Position numbers and translations under genes: made by a program. From Alistipes sp. (GTDB lineage: Bacteria > Bacteroidota > Bacteroidia > Bacteroidales > Rikenellaceae), in contig JAFTVX010000039.1 of NCBI GenBank assembly GCA_017465575.1, forward strand, positions 1-56,998: a DNA stretch of 56,998 nucleotides. Direction: 5' to 3'. Within the stretch, counting starts at the first letter, position 1; each line of letters starts with the position of its first letter. A model generated the notes under the pieces. It was not told the DNA's origin, searched no databases, and worked only from the letters and a program-made list of their open reading frames with translations. This document shows positions 32,721 to 40,855 of the stretch, piece after piece.

Positions 32721-32892
32721 ACTCCTCGGGTGCGATTGCCTCAGAAGGACAAACACCAGCGCAAGTACCGCAGTCGATACACTTGCTAGGATCAATTACA
32801 TAAACATCACCTGCTGAGATAGCCTCAACGGGGCACTCGTCGATACATGTACCACATGCAACGCAAGAAGTTTCAGAAATTTTGTAAGCCAT
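32719..32892 (-). CDS. 2[4Fe-4S] ferredoxin
   Basis: 57 residues beginning MAYKISETSC. Two C-x2-C-x2-C-x3-C-P motifs, at Cys10, 13, 16, 20 and Cys38, 41, 44, 48, bind two [4Fe-4S] clusters, the classical clostridial-type ferredoxin of anaerobes, carrying low-potential electrons in the cytoplasm (for example for pyruvate:ferredoxin oxidoreductase). An acidic C-terminal end (PSEAIAPEE) is usual. Its own promoter lies in the 3' end of serS (32933-32962). The stop codon is shared with structured element copy 5. Confidence 0.95.
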   Translation of the reverse strand: MAYKISETSCVACGTCIDECPVEAISAGDVYVIDPSKCIDCGTCAGVCPSEAIAPEE

Positions 32893-32932
32893 ATTACTTT
32901 AGTTTTAATGAGTGATTGCAAATTTTCTACCG

Positions 32933-32962
32933 CAAATATACGAATTATTTTATAAAATCAAA
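32933..32962 (-). promoter_or_regulatory. Promoter of the ferredoxin gene
   Basis: Minus strand: TTTG (32959-32962, inside the last codons of serS), 18 bp, TATATTTG (32933-32940), 40 bp before the start codon. Confidence 0.65.
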
Positions 32963-34216
32963 GCCTGTGTAAGGAATTAACACCTCAGGAATGCGAATTC
33001 CCTCCTCTGTTTGGTTGTTTTCGAGCAATGCCGCTACGATACGGGGCAGTGCAAGAGACGAGCCATTCAGTGTGTGGCAGAGCTGTGTTTTGCGGTTTTC
33101 GTCGCGGTAGCGGAGCTTGAGGCGGTTTGACTGGAACGACTCGAAGTTCGATACCGACGACACCTCCAACCAGCGCTTCTGAGCCTCAGAGTATACCTCG
33201 AAGTCGTAGGTGAGTGCCGAAGTGAACGACATATCGCCACCACAGAGGCGCAAGATGCGGTAGGGAAGACCGAGCGATGCCACGATAGACTCCACATGCT
33301 CAACCATCTTGTCGAGTGCCTCATACGACTTATCGGGGTGCGACACCTGCACAATCTCTACCTTGTCGAACTGGTGGAGACGGTTCAAGCCACGCACATC
33401 CTTGCCATACGAGCCAGCCTCACGACGGAAGCATGGGGTGTAGGCGGTCATCTTCACGGGGAGCTCGTCACCCTCGAGGATAACATCGCGGAAGATGTTC
33501 GTTACGGGTACCTCGGCGGTGGGGACAAGGTAGTAGCCATCTGCTGTGGCGTGGTACATCTGACCCTCCTTGTCGGGAAGCTGACCAGTGCCGAAGCCCG
33601 AAGCCTCGTTGACCATAATGGGAGGCTCAACCTCCTGATAACCAGCGCGTGTATTGCAGTCGAGGAAGTAGTTGATAAGGGCACGCTGAAGACGAGCACC
33701 CTTGCCCTTGTATACGGGGAAGCCAGCGCCCGTGAGCTTTACGCCGAGGTCGAAGTCAATGATGTCGTACTTCTTCGCCAACTCCCAGTGGGGCAACGCA
33801 TCGCCTGCAATATCGGTGTAGTTCTCGACAAGCTTAACCACCACATTATCCTCGGCGGTGCGACCCTCGGGTACGATGTCGGCGGGGAAGTTGGGGAGCT
33901 TGACAATCTCATTCTGAAGGTCGGTTGCCACCTTCTCCGACTCCTCCTTAAGCTGCTGCGAACGAGCCTTAAGCTCGCCCACCTCACGCTTCTTTGCCTC
34001 GGCAGCCTCCTTGTCGCCCTTACCCATAAGTGCGCCAATCTGCTTTGCTGCCTGGTTCTGCTCGGCAAGGCAATTATCGAGCTCTACCTGCAACGCCTTA
34101 CGCTTATCGTCGAGTTCCTCGATAAGTGCGATTATAGGCTCGGCATCTACACCCTTCTTTGCAAGGCGACGAACAGCCTCAGCCTTATTCTCTCTAAGTT
34201 GCTTTAATGTAAGCAT
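32945..34216 (-). CDS. serS: Seryl-tRNA synthetase
   Basis: Charges tRNA-Ser. 423 residues: N-terminal antiparallel coiled-coil arm (about 25-105, rich in Lys/Glu/Ala, LDDKRKALQVELDNCLAEQN...) that grips the long variable arm of tRNA-Ser; class II catalytic core with motif 2 CFRREAGSYGKDVRGLNRLH and Q, and motif 3 LNGSSLALPRIVAALLEN. Complete. Upstream -7 TATCTTTG on the minus strand at 34253-34260. Confidence 0.97.
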   Translation of the reverse strand: MLTLKQLRENKAEAVRRLAKKGVDAEPIIALIEELDDKRKALQVELDNCLAEQNQAAKQIGALMGKGDKEAAEAKKREVGELKARSQQLKEESEKVATDLQNEIVKLPNFPADIVPEGRTAEDNVVVKLVENYTDIAGDALPHWELAKKYDIIDFDLGVKLTGAGFPVYKGKGARLQRALINYFLDCNTRAGYQEVEPPIMVNEASGFGTGQLPDKEGQMYHATADGYYLVPTAEVPVTNIFRDVILEGDELPVKMTAYTPCFRREAGSYGKDVRGLNRLHQFDKVEIVQVSHPDKSYEALDKMVEHVESIVASLGLPYRILRLCGGDMSFTSALTYDFEVYSEAQKRWLEVSSVSNFESFQSNRLKLRYRDENRKTQLCHTLNGSSLALPRIVAALLENNQTEEGIRIPEVLIPYTGFDFIK

Positions 34217-34651
34217 ATGGTATATTTTTCGTTAGATTTCGTTTTCAACCTACAAAGATACAACTTTCTTGATAATGTTGTACGGCGTAGTGGCAAAAAA
34301 ATCGATAAGGATCTTTAAAATTCCCGTTTATCTTTCTGAACTTTAGTGTAGAATCTCTCAGAAAGCATGACCATTGACCGCCGAAGATGCCTTGAGATCT
34401 TTCGCTGCGCTCAAAATGACACGCTCGCGAGAATAAGTTAAAATGTGTTAAAATGTTTTATAGTGGAGTAGTATATAAATTAGGGATAATTTAGAAAAAC
34501 CATCTATTTGTGTAGCGGTGGGCGGTGGTATGGGTGGAATGAGAATGGCATCAAGGGAATGAGGGGAAATATTATAAAAAAATATACATTTGACGGTAAT
34601 TGTCAAAATGTGTTAATATCTTTGTGCCAAGATATTAAAACACCGAGGCTT
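34217..34651. other. Gap between serS and a small-gene operon
   Basis: Contains the serS -7 (34253-34260), a GATCTTTCGCTGCGCTCAAA palindromic sequence of a type common in Bacteroidetes gaps (34396-34425), two ten-base units GTTAAAATGT (34438-34460), and TATCTTTG (34617-34624), a likely -7 of the downstream operon. Nothing else recognised. Confidence 0.5.
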
Positions 34652-34936
34652 ATGAAACTTTACAAGGCGATTGACAGCATCATTCGAAAGTACACAAAAT
34701 TGGCAAACGACCGCTATCTTGTCGACTATGAGCGACAGGAGGTATGTTTTGAGTTTATCGACTGGCTCAACGACCAAAAGGCATCGTGCGCCAACCGCGA
34801 GGTGGACTCCGTAGCGAGTGTCGAAAAGGAGGAGTGGGCGACATTTTGCGATGTTAGCGACATCGACCCACGACGCAAGGTGCATCGTAAATATGGGTTC
34901 GATACGCTCAACTACGATAGCAATGAGGAGTGGTAA
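34652..34936 (+). CDS. Hypothetical protein, 94 residues
   Basis: Start taken at the ATG 28 bp after the -7 TATCTTTG (34617-34624); longer in-frame starts lie upstream of that promoter. Helical and charged, with SIIRKYTKLANDRYLVDYER near the N-terminus and a conserved-looking DPRRKVHRKYGFDTLNYDSN tail. No signal or membrane segment. It is the first of three closely spaced genes; 15 bp separate it from the next. No family recognised. Confidence 0.6.
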   Translation: MKLYKAIDSIIRKYTKLANDRYLVDYERQEVCFEFIDWLNDQKASCANREVDSVASVEKEEWATFCDVSDIDPRRKVHRKYGFDTLNYDSNEEW

Positions 34937-34951
34937 AAGACTGAGATAGAT

Positions 34952-35158
34952 ATGTTTAGCGATATTTTTGCGGGCACAATAGCCGTAATATTCTGGGGAA
35001 TATTTTACGGCGTAGGCATTATTCTCATCTTGGGGTTTATATTGGAACTAATAAACCATACAAAGATTACGCCCGAGGTGCTCAAAAAGATTGAGGAAAA
35101 TCGTAGGTTTGAGCAAGAAGAGAGGCTCAAGCGACAACGAGAGCGTATAAAACGATGA
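34952..35158 (+). CDS. Small single-span membrane protein
   Basis: 68 residues: a hydrophobic stretch (about 5-35, GTIAVIFWGIFYGVGIILIL) followed by a highly charged helix (EVLKKIEENRRFEQEERLKR), likely coiled-coil. The topology would place the charged tail in the cytoplasm. It overlaps the next gene by four bases (ATGA, 35155-35158), so the two are translationally coupled. Function unknown. Confidence 0.6.
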   Translation: MFSDIFAGTIAVIFWGIFYGVGIILILGFILELINHTKITPEVLKKIEENRRFEQEERLKRQRERIKR

Positions 35159-35763
35159 TTATCTGGACACAACAACGATTGGAATTTTGGGAGGAGCTGA
35201 ACCGCAACGGCGTGGCATATTGCACTTGCCAAAGTTGGCTATATCGCGAGTACGGCTTTGCCTACGAATGGCTTGCCGAGCAGATGCGTCAACGCCTTGG
35301 TGAGCCTACACGCACTGATATTAGGTTGCCACTATGGGGCTGGGTGCAATATGGTTGCTACAAGAGCAAAAAGCCAAAGTTTAGACCCAACAATGTGGAT
35401 AACAAGCCCATTGCAGAGGTATTTATCGAGGCGGAGATACCCGACGAAATGCTACTACAAAGCAACTTTAATCTCTGGGCTTGGCACTGCCTAAATGGCT
35501 GGCAGATAGGCGATGAGCAGTTGCAGAGGGATATTGATGCCTACAACAGTAAGAATGGAATTAAGGGCGGTGCAGATTTTATGAACTATCCGCAAGAACT
35601 TAAAGAGCGAATAGCAAATAGTTGGCAACATATCTTCGACCTAAACTATCGAAATCCGAGATACCACAACCGCCCAAAACGCAATACGCCCATCCAAGCG
35701 ACATTTTGGTCACTGCGCAGGGAGTGGGTGAGAAGCGTACGGTTTAATATGCCAAAGGAATAA
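35155..35763 (+). CDS. DUF3841 family protein
   Basis: 202 residues matching DUF3841: start MIIWTQQRLEFWEELNRNGV, AYEWLAEQMRQRLGEP, LPLWGWVQYG, IFIEAEIPDEMLLQSNFNLW-type core and the C-terminal QATFWSLRREWVRSVR. The family is widespread in Firmicutes and Bacteroidetes and has no known activity; small-molecule or RNA binding has not been shown. The frame is intact. It ends the three-gene unit and is followed by the GT-rich satellite. Confidence 0.85.
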   Translation: MIIWTQQRLEFWEELNRNGVAYCTCQSWLYREYGFAYEWLAEQMRQRLGEPTRTDIRLPLWGWVQYGCYKSKKPKFRPNNVDNKPIAEVFIEAEIPDEMLLQSNFNLWAWHCLNGWQIGDEQLQRDIDAYNSKNGIKGGADFMNYPQELKERIANSWQHIFDLNYRNPRYHNRPKRNTPIQATFWSLRREWVRSVRFNMPKE

Positions 35764-35868
35764 ATCTATTACATGCTTATTAACAAATGGTTACAGCTGT
35801 CAAACTATTATCAATGATTATACAATGATTAATCAATGATAATGTAAAGTAATCGCATTGGCGGTAGA

Positions 35869-36083
35869 GTGTAGTGTAGTGGTGAGGTGTGCGGTGTGTA
35901 GTGAGGCGTGTAGTGAGGTGTGTAGTGAGGTGTGTGGTGCGTAGTGAGGCGTGTGGTGCGTAGTGAGGCGTGTGGTGCATAGTGCGTAGTGAGGCGTGAG
36001 GTGAGGCGTGTGGTGTGAGGTGCGTAGTGTGTAGAGTGTAGTGAGGCGTGTGGTGTGAGGTAAGGTGTGTGGTGTGTAGTGTG
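35869..36083. repeat. GT-rich satellite, GTGAGGCGTG/GTGTAGTGAG units
   Basis: About 215 bp of imperfect tandem units based on GTAGTGAGG and GTGTGGTGC, with almost all G and T on the + strand and C and A on the minus strand. Units are five to ten bases and often in multiples of ten. It is flanked on both sides by TTATCATTGATAA-type words in opposite orientation. Confidence 0.75.
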
Positions 36084-36208
36084 CTAAGCTATGCAGTGCA
36101 AAACATATTAGCTGATTAATGCGGCAAATAACAGCAACATATGCACATGAAATAATTATCATTGATAATACAATGATAACACAAAGATTAATCAACAATT
36201 ATATGATG

Positions 36209-36415
36209 ATTAATCATTAGTACTGATGCAATAAAATATAATTTTGTTAAAATTCTTTATACTATACCGCTTTCAGATACTTATAAAGAGTATTAGAATA
36301 ATTATTTTCTAAAAATATATTTCAAATCGAAAAATTCAAAAACGCTTGTAACTAATTTATATTTAACAATTTAACTACTATTTTGCAAAATTTATCGCAT
36401 CAGTAGTAATTAATC
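36209..36415. repeat. Inverted repeat flanking an AT-rich 135-bp loop
   Basis: GATTAATCATTAGTACTGAT, GCAATAAAATATAATTTTG (36209-36247) against CAAAATTTATCGCATCAGTA then GTAATTAATC (36383-36415). Imperfect, with a few base differences and one small gap. Confidence 0.55.
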
Positions 36416-36518
36416 ATGGGTAATGTGCTTTGTTCATCTATTCATTTTTAGATGGAAAATGAACGAACACTTAACACCCTCCCTTGTTGGCCATACCCAC
36501 GGGAAAATGCTTTGGTTA

Positions 36519-37418
36519 TTATCTCTTGGTTAGCGAAATCATCACCGTGACGGCAACGACAGAGATGGTGATGCCGACAACGATATTTGTCGTTAGGGGC
36601 TCGCCGAACATCAGCGTGCCGACAAGGATGGCGGTGATAGGCTCGAATACGCCCAAAACCGATGCCTTTGTTGCGCCGATATTGCGTGTTGCAACGGCAA
36701 GCGTTGCGGTAGAGACAATGGTGGGCAAGAGTGCCATACCCAAAAGGCTAAGCCAAGCAAAGCCGTTATCAAGGCCAGCAAGTGGCTCGATATCAGAGAA
36801 AAACATCTTGCCAAGGAATACCACAGCACCGACGGCCAAGGCGTAGAATGTAAGCAGCGAGTTGGAAATCGAGGCGATAGCACGATTGCGGTTGATGATG
36901 ATAATAAAGAGTGCGTAGGCCAATGCCGAGCCGAGCGAGAGACCTACACCGATAGGGTTAAGCGACCCTTCGCCACCGCCATAGGTCATAATGACAACAC
37001 CGCCCAATGTTGCGCCAATGGCGAGCCACACGGGCCACGAAGGCACGACACGCAAAAAGACCATAATAATCGCCACCAGTACGGGGTAGAGGAAGATAAG
37101 CGTGGTTGCCAAGCCCGAGGCGATATAGTTGTAAGCACCAAAAAGGCAGAGGCTACTTGTGGTATAGAGCAGACCGAGGATAAGCAGCACACCCGCCTGC
37201 TTGCCCGTTATCTTAAAACTCTGTCGGCTGAGCATCAAAAAGATGCCCAAGAGCGCAACAGCGAAGGCATAGCGGAAGAAGAGTATCGACTCGATAGCTG
37301 CGCCACGACTCATCAAAGGTACTGCAAAGAGCGGATTTAGACCGTATGTAATACCAGTAACGACACCTGCGGGATAGCCGATAATAGCATTTTTACTTAG
37401 CGCTTTCATAACTTTCAT
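36519..37418 (-). CDS. EamA/DMT-family transporter
   Basis: 299 residues with ten predicted membrane helices in two EamA halves, the drug/metabolite transporter layout. Signature segments: YGLNPLFAVPLM in the first helix, LYTTSSLCLFGAYNYIASGL and LIFLYPVLVAIIM, and in the second half AVATRNIGATKASVLGVFEP. Substrate (amino acid, metabolite or drug efflux) cannot be read. A second ATG three codons in is equally possible. The -7 TATATTTG on the minus strand is at 37429-37436. Single gene. Confidence 0.9.
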   Translation of the reverse strand: MKVMKALSKNAIIGYPAGVVTGITYGLNPLFAVPLMSRGAAIESILFFRYAFAVALLGIFLMLSRQSFKITGKQAGVLLILGLLYTTSSLCLFGAYNYIASGLATTLIFLYPVLVAIIMVFLRVVPSWPVWLAIGATLGGVVIMTYGGGEGSLNPIGVGLSLGSALAYALFIIIINRNRAIASISNSLLTFYALAVGAVVFLGKMFFSDIEPLAGLDNGFAWLSLLGMALLPTIVSTATLAVATRNIGATKASVLGVFEPITAILVGTLMFGEPLTTNIVVGITISVVAVTVMISLTKR

Positions 37419-37472
37419 TTAAGGCGTACAAATATACGGCTAAAATCTCAACAATAGTACCAAAAAAGCGAA

Positions 37473-37493
37473 AAAGCACCTAAGTGGTGCTTT
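37473..37493. terminator. Small hairpin, possible second terminator
   Basis: AAAGCACC/GGTGCTTT around five bases, with A-rich sequence to its left; downstream of bglX on the minus strand. Confidence 0.4.
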
Positions 37494-37541
37494 GCTACGC
37501 TCGCTGAATGTTTCGTCGGGCAATCGCTCAAACGAAAATAG

Positions 37542-37579
37542 GGCCGACCAAAAAGTTGTTTTGCACTTTTTAGTCGGCC
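37542..37579 (-). terminator. Terminator of bglX
   Basis: GGCCGACCAAAAAGT pairs with ACTTTTTAGTCGGCC, one mismatch, starting 8 bp after the bglX stop. Confidence 0.7.
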
Positions 37580-37586
37580 TCTATGT

Positions 37587-39923
37587 TTAGCGGATGTTCT
37601 CGCCAAAGTGCGTGGTCTCGGTGCAGGTGAGTCGCTCGGTGAGGTTGCCACACTGAACAGTGAATGTGCCCTCCTCCAAGTGCCACTTGCCATCGTTGCC
37701 TGCCAAAGCAAGCTCCTCGGCCTCGACCTCGAACTCTACGGTACGGCTCTCGCCCACCTTAACCTCGACCTTCTCGAAGTCGCGCAAACGGCGTGCATCG
37801 GGAACTACCGAGGCTACATCGTCGTTGATAAAGAGCAGTACGCTCTCCTTGCCATCGCGTGCGCCTATGTTCTTGATATCGACAGCGATACGAATCTTAT
37901 CGCCAGCCTTGAACTCCTGACCCTCAACGATGCGCAAGTTGCTATACTCCCACTCGGTGTACGACAGGCCGTAGCCAAATGCCCACTGCACAGATACTAC
38001 GGCGTTGTAGTCGTAGGCACCCTCCATAGTGCCCACGCTCTCCGATACCTTATGGTCGTAGGTGGTCATCGCGTTAGAGTACTTCTGGTAGGTGTAGGGT
38101 AGCTTACCCGAGGGATTTACCTTGCCATATAGGATGTCGGCAAGTGCGCGAGCACCCTCAGTACCAGGAAGATAGGTGTGAAGCACAGCCTTCGTGTCAT
38201 CGACAAACGACGAGATAAGACGGCCACGACCCTCGTTCAAGACGACTACCACGGGCTTGCCCGTAGCGATAAGCGCCTTGGCAAGCTGCTGCTGATTCTC
38301 CGAGAGGGCAATCTCGTTGATGTTACCCGGGGTCTCGCAGTATGAGTTTTCGCCGATGCATAGCACAACAACCTCAACACCCTTTGCAGCCTTTACTGCC
38401 GCCTCGATATCGATGTTGCACTCCGCAGCAAAGTGGCCCTCCGTGGCATACTCAACACCTGCCACATAGCTCACATTCTCGCCACCGATAGCGCGGATAG
38501 CATCGACAAATGTAGTGCCGTTGGGCAATACCTTATCCACCACATCGCCCTGCCAAGAGTAGCTCCAACCACCACACAAGGGGCGCATACGGTCAGCATT
38601 AGGGCCAGCCACAAGGATGCGTGTCGAGGGCGAGAGAGGCAGGATGTTTGCCTCGTTCTTAAGTAGCGTAATCGACTCGGTAGCAGCCTTGTAGCACGCC
38701 TCACGAATCTCCTCGCCCTGGAACTTGGGGTAGTCGGCAAGATAGGTGTTGGGCGTCTCGAGCAGACCAAGACGAATCTTCATACGGATGATGCGGCGTG
38801 CGGCATCGTCTACACGCTCCTGCGATACCTTACCCTCGTTTACAAGCTCGATAAGCAGAGGGCAGAAGTTCACATCGTAGGGTATCATCGACATATCGAC
38901 ACCGGCATTGATAGCGAGGCGGATAGCATCCTTGTAGTCTACGGCAATCTTCTCGCGGGTGTAAAGATTCACGATATCCGACCAGTCCGTAACAATCATA
39001 CCGTCCCAGTTAAGACCCTCCTTGAGCCATACGGTAAGTAGCTCATAGTCAGCATGTGTGGGTATGCCATTTACCGATGCCGAGTTGACCATTATCGACA
39101 GCGCACCAGCCTCGATAGCCGCCTTGAAGGGTGCAAAATGTTTCTCACGAAGCTCTGCAATAGATACATAGGCGGGTGTGCGGTCCTGTCCCGAGTTGGT
39201 CATACCGTATGCCATATAGTGCTTGGGGCACGATGCGATATGGTACTTATCGATATGGTTGGGGTCGTCGCCCTGATAGCCGAGCACCATCTCGCGTGCA
39301 AGCTCTGCTGTGAGGTAGGCATCCTCCGAGAAGCTTTCCCACTGGCGTGGCCACGATGCCTTGCGACCGAGGTCGAGCGTGGGCGAGTAGGTCCACGGAA
39401 TGTTGCTTGCGCGCACCTCGTAGGCTGTCATCTCCGCCATTTGGCGCACCAACTGACGGTTGAACGATGCCGCAGCATTCACCTCCTGCGGGAAGAGTGG
39501 CGATGCCCAGGTGTATGTTGCGCCGTGAATAGCATCGATGCCGTAGAGGGTGGGAAGCCCCGTGTGCTTTATTGACACCTCGTTGATCTTCTCTACAATC
39601 TTGTTCCACTCCTCGGCGGTCTGCGCCTTGCCCGGTGCGTTGAGTACCGAGCCAAACTTATACTTCTCGGCAACCTCTTCCAAGACATCCTCTTTGAGGA
39701 TGAACTTCTTGTCGTCGGCAACACCCGTAACGCTGTTGCCAAACATATCGATGCCGAGCTCAGCCATCTGACCCACCTTCTCTTCGAGGGTCATACCTTT
39801 GAGAATCTCCTCCACCTGTCGCTCAATCTCGCTATCTCGCTCGATTGCAGGCTTCACCTTCGATGTGCCACACGCCGCCATCACGACAGCCACGGCAAAA
39901 ATCAGCCATTTTACGCTCTTCAT
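37587..39923 (-). CDS. bglX: Periplasmic/surface beta-glucosidase, GH3 (BglX-like)
   Basis: Releases terminal beta-linked glucose or related sugars from glycans. 778 residues, normal for GH3. Lipoprotein signal with Cys18 (FAVAVVMAAC). GH3 N-terminal barrel with nucleophile Asp313 in MIVTDWSDI; the alpha/beta sandwich GH3 C-domain (LVAGPNADRMRPLCGGWSYS), and a fibronectin-III-like C-terminal domain (NIGARDGKESVLLFI). The KHYMAYG and DLGRKASWPRQWESFSED segments are typical of BglX. It lies 37 bp after proC on the same strand. Exact sugar preference is not readable. Confidence 0.93.
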   Translation of the reverse strand: MKSVKWLIFAVAVVMAACGTSKVKPAIERDSEIERQVEEILKGMTLEEKVGQMAELGIDMFGNSVTGVADDKKFILKEDVLEEVAEKYKFGSVLNAPGKAQTAEEWNKIVEKINEVSIKHTGLPTLYGIDAIHGATYTWASPLFPQEVNAAASFNRQLVRQMAEMTAYEVRASNIPWTYSPTLDLGRKASWPRQWESFSEDAYLTAELAREMVLGYQGDDPNHIDKYHIASCPKHYMAYGMTNSGQDRTPAYVSIAELREKHFAPFKAAIEAGALSIMVNSASVNGIPTHADYELLTVWLKEGLNWDGMIVTDWSDIVNLYTREKIAVDYKDAIRLAINAGVDMSMIPYDVNFCPLLIELVNEGKVSQERVDDAARRIIRMKIRLGLLETPNTYLADYPKFQGEEIREACYKAATESITLLKNEANILPLSPSTRILVAGPNADRMRPLCGGWSYSWQGDVVDKVLPNGTTFVDAIRAIGGENVSYVAGVEYATEGHFAAECNIDIEAAVKAAKGVEVVVLCIGENSYCETPGNINEIALSENQQQLAKALIATGKPVVVVLNEGRGRLISSFVDDTKAVLHTYLPGTEGARALADILYGKVNPSGKLPYTYQKYSNAMTTYDHKVSESVGTMEGAYDYNAVVSVQWAFGYGLSYTEWEYSNLRIVEGQEFKAGDKIRIAVDIKNIGARDGKESVLLFINDDVASVVPDARRLRDFEKVEVKVGESRTVEFEVEAEELALAGNDGKWHLEEGTFTVQCGNLTERLTCTETTHFGENIR

Positions 39924-39960
39924 AATTCTATTGTTTTGGTTAATAATTCCTTTTAATCCT

Positions 39961-40758
39961 CTACCTCTTTGTCGATGCTCTTAAGCCCTCGATTACGCTG
40001 TTGGTGAAGCCGTTGGCTTCCATTGCGTTAAGACCCTTGATGGTGAGACCGCCGGGGGTTGTTACACGGTCGATTTCGGCTTCGGGGTGCGAGTTGTTAG
40101 CAGCGAGAATATCGGCTGCGCCACGCAGGGTCTGCATCACGATGCGCTTGGCATCATCGGCCCTAAAACCAAGCTCCACGCCACCCTCCATCGAGGCACG
40201 GATATAGCGCAGGGCGTAGGCGATACCGCACGAGGCAAGCGATGTGCCCGCAGGGATAAGCCCTTCGTCAACCAACATAGCCTCGCCCAACTCATTGAAG
40301 ATGTCGACTAACTCTGCATCTTGCTCCTTGGTCGCGCGTGCCGAGGCGATAAATGTCATACTGCTCATCGTGGCGATGGCGGTGTTGGGGATAATAAGAT
40401 AGGTTGCGGGTAGCTGTCCGTCGCCCTTGTCGAGCCACGCTGATAGTTGCGCAATGCCCAAGCCGCCCACCATCGAGGCAACGGCCTGATGCTCATAGTC
40501 CAACGATGGCTTAATCTCGGCGAGCACCTCCTCTACCTTCCACGGCTTTACGGCAAGCACCACCATATCGGTAGCTGCCACAGCCTCGGTGTTCGATGTC
40601 GTGGTGTTGATATCGGCAAACTCCGCCTTTAGCCTATCGAGCTTCGCTGTCGAGGGGTTTGCGACATAGATATCCGAGGTGGAGATAAGCGCGCCTTTTG
40701 CCAAGCCACGCGCCAATGCACCACCCATATTTCCTGCTCCAATTATCGCTATCTTCAT
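39961..40758 (-). CDS. proC: Pyrroline-5-carboxylate reductase
   Basis: Last step of proline synthesis with NAD(P)H. 265 residues from the ATG at 40756-40758 (KIAIIGAGNMG); the ATG 27 bp upstream would add an unconserved tail. Rossmann motif GAGNMG at 7-12, then the C-terminal helical dimer domain with LASCGIAYALRYIRASMEGG and VTTPGGLTIKGLNAME, the substrate-binding signature. Likely co-transcribed with bglX, an unrelated function. Confidence 0.95.
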   Translation of the reverse strand: MKIAIIGAGNMGGALARGLAKGALISTSDIYVANPSTAKLDRLKAEFADINTTTSNTEAVAATDMVVLAVKPWKVEEVLAEIKPSLDYEHQAVASMVGGLGIAQLSAWLDKGDGQLPATYLIIPNTAIATMSSMTFIASARATKEQDAELVDIFNELGEAMLVDEGLIPAGTSLASCGIAYALRYIRASMEGGVELGFRADDAKRIVMQTLRGAADILAANNSHPEAEIDRVTTPGGLTIKGLNAMEANGFTNSVIEGLRASTKR

Positions 40759-40855
40759 ATCTTTGACCTCGTTAGTATTCAACAATTCTCCTACAAATAT
40801 ACAAATTTCCGATTTAATTTCGTAACTTTACAGCTATAAAAGTAACCCAAGGCCT

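Larger units (their letters stand above)
35764..36518. other. Gene-free gap with GT-rich satellite and nested inverted repeats
   Basis: From left: TTATCAATGATTA-type words (35806-35846), a GT-rich satellite (35869-36083), the same words inverted (36155-36215), an inverted repeat 36209-36247/36383-36415, then AT-rich sequence up to the EamA stop codon. Reading frames through the satellite are low-complexity artefacts. Confidence 0.65.

Noticed and set aside
34396-34425. Palindromic GATCTTTCGCTGCGCTCAAA sequence as a novel site
   Set aside because: Sequences of this type are common in Bacteroidetes gaps and nothing here adds function.
35780-36198. His/Thr/Leu-rich open frames on the minus strand
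   Set aside because: They are translations of the GT-rich satellite; three-base register is not kept and there is no start context.
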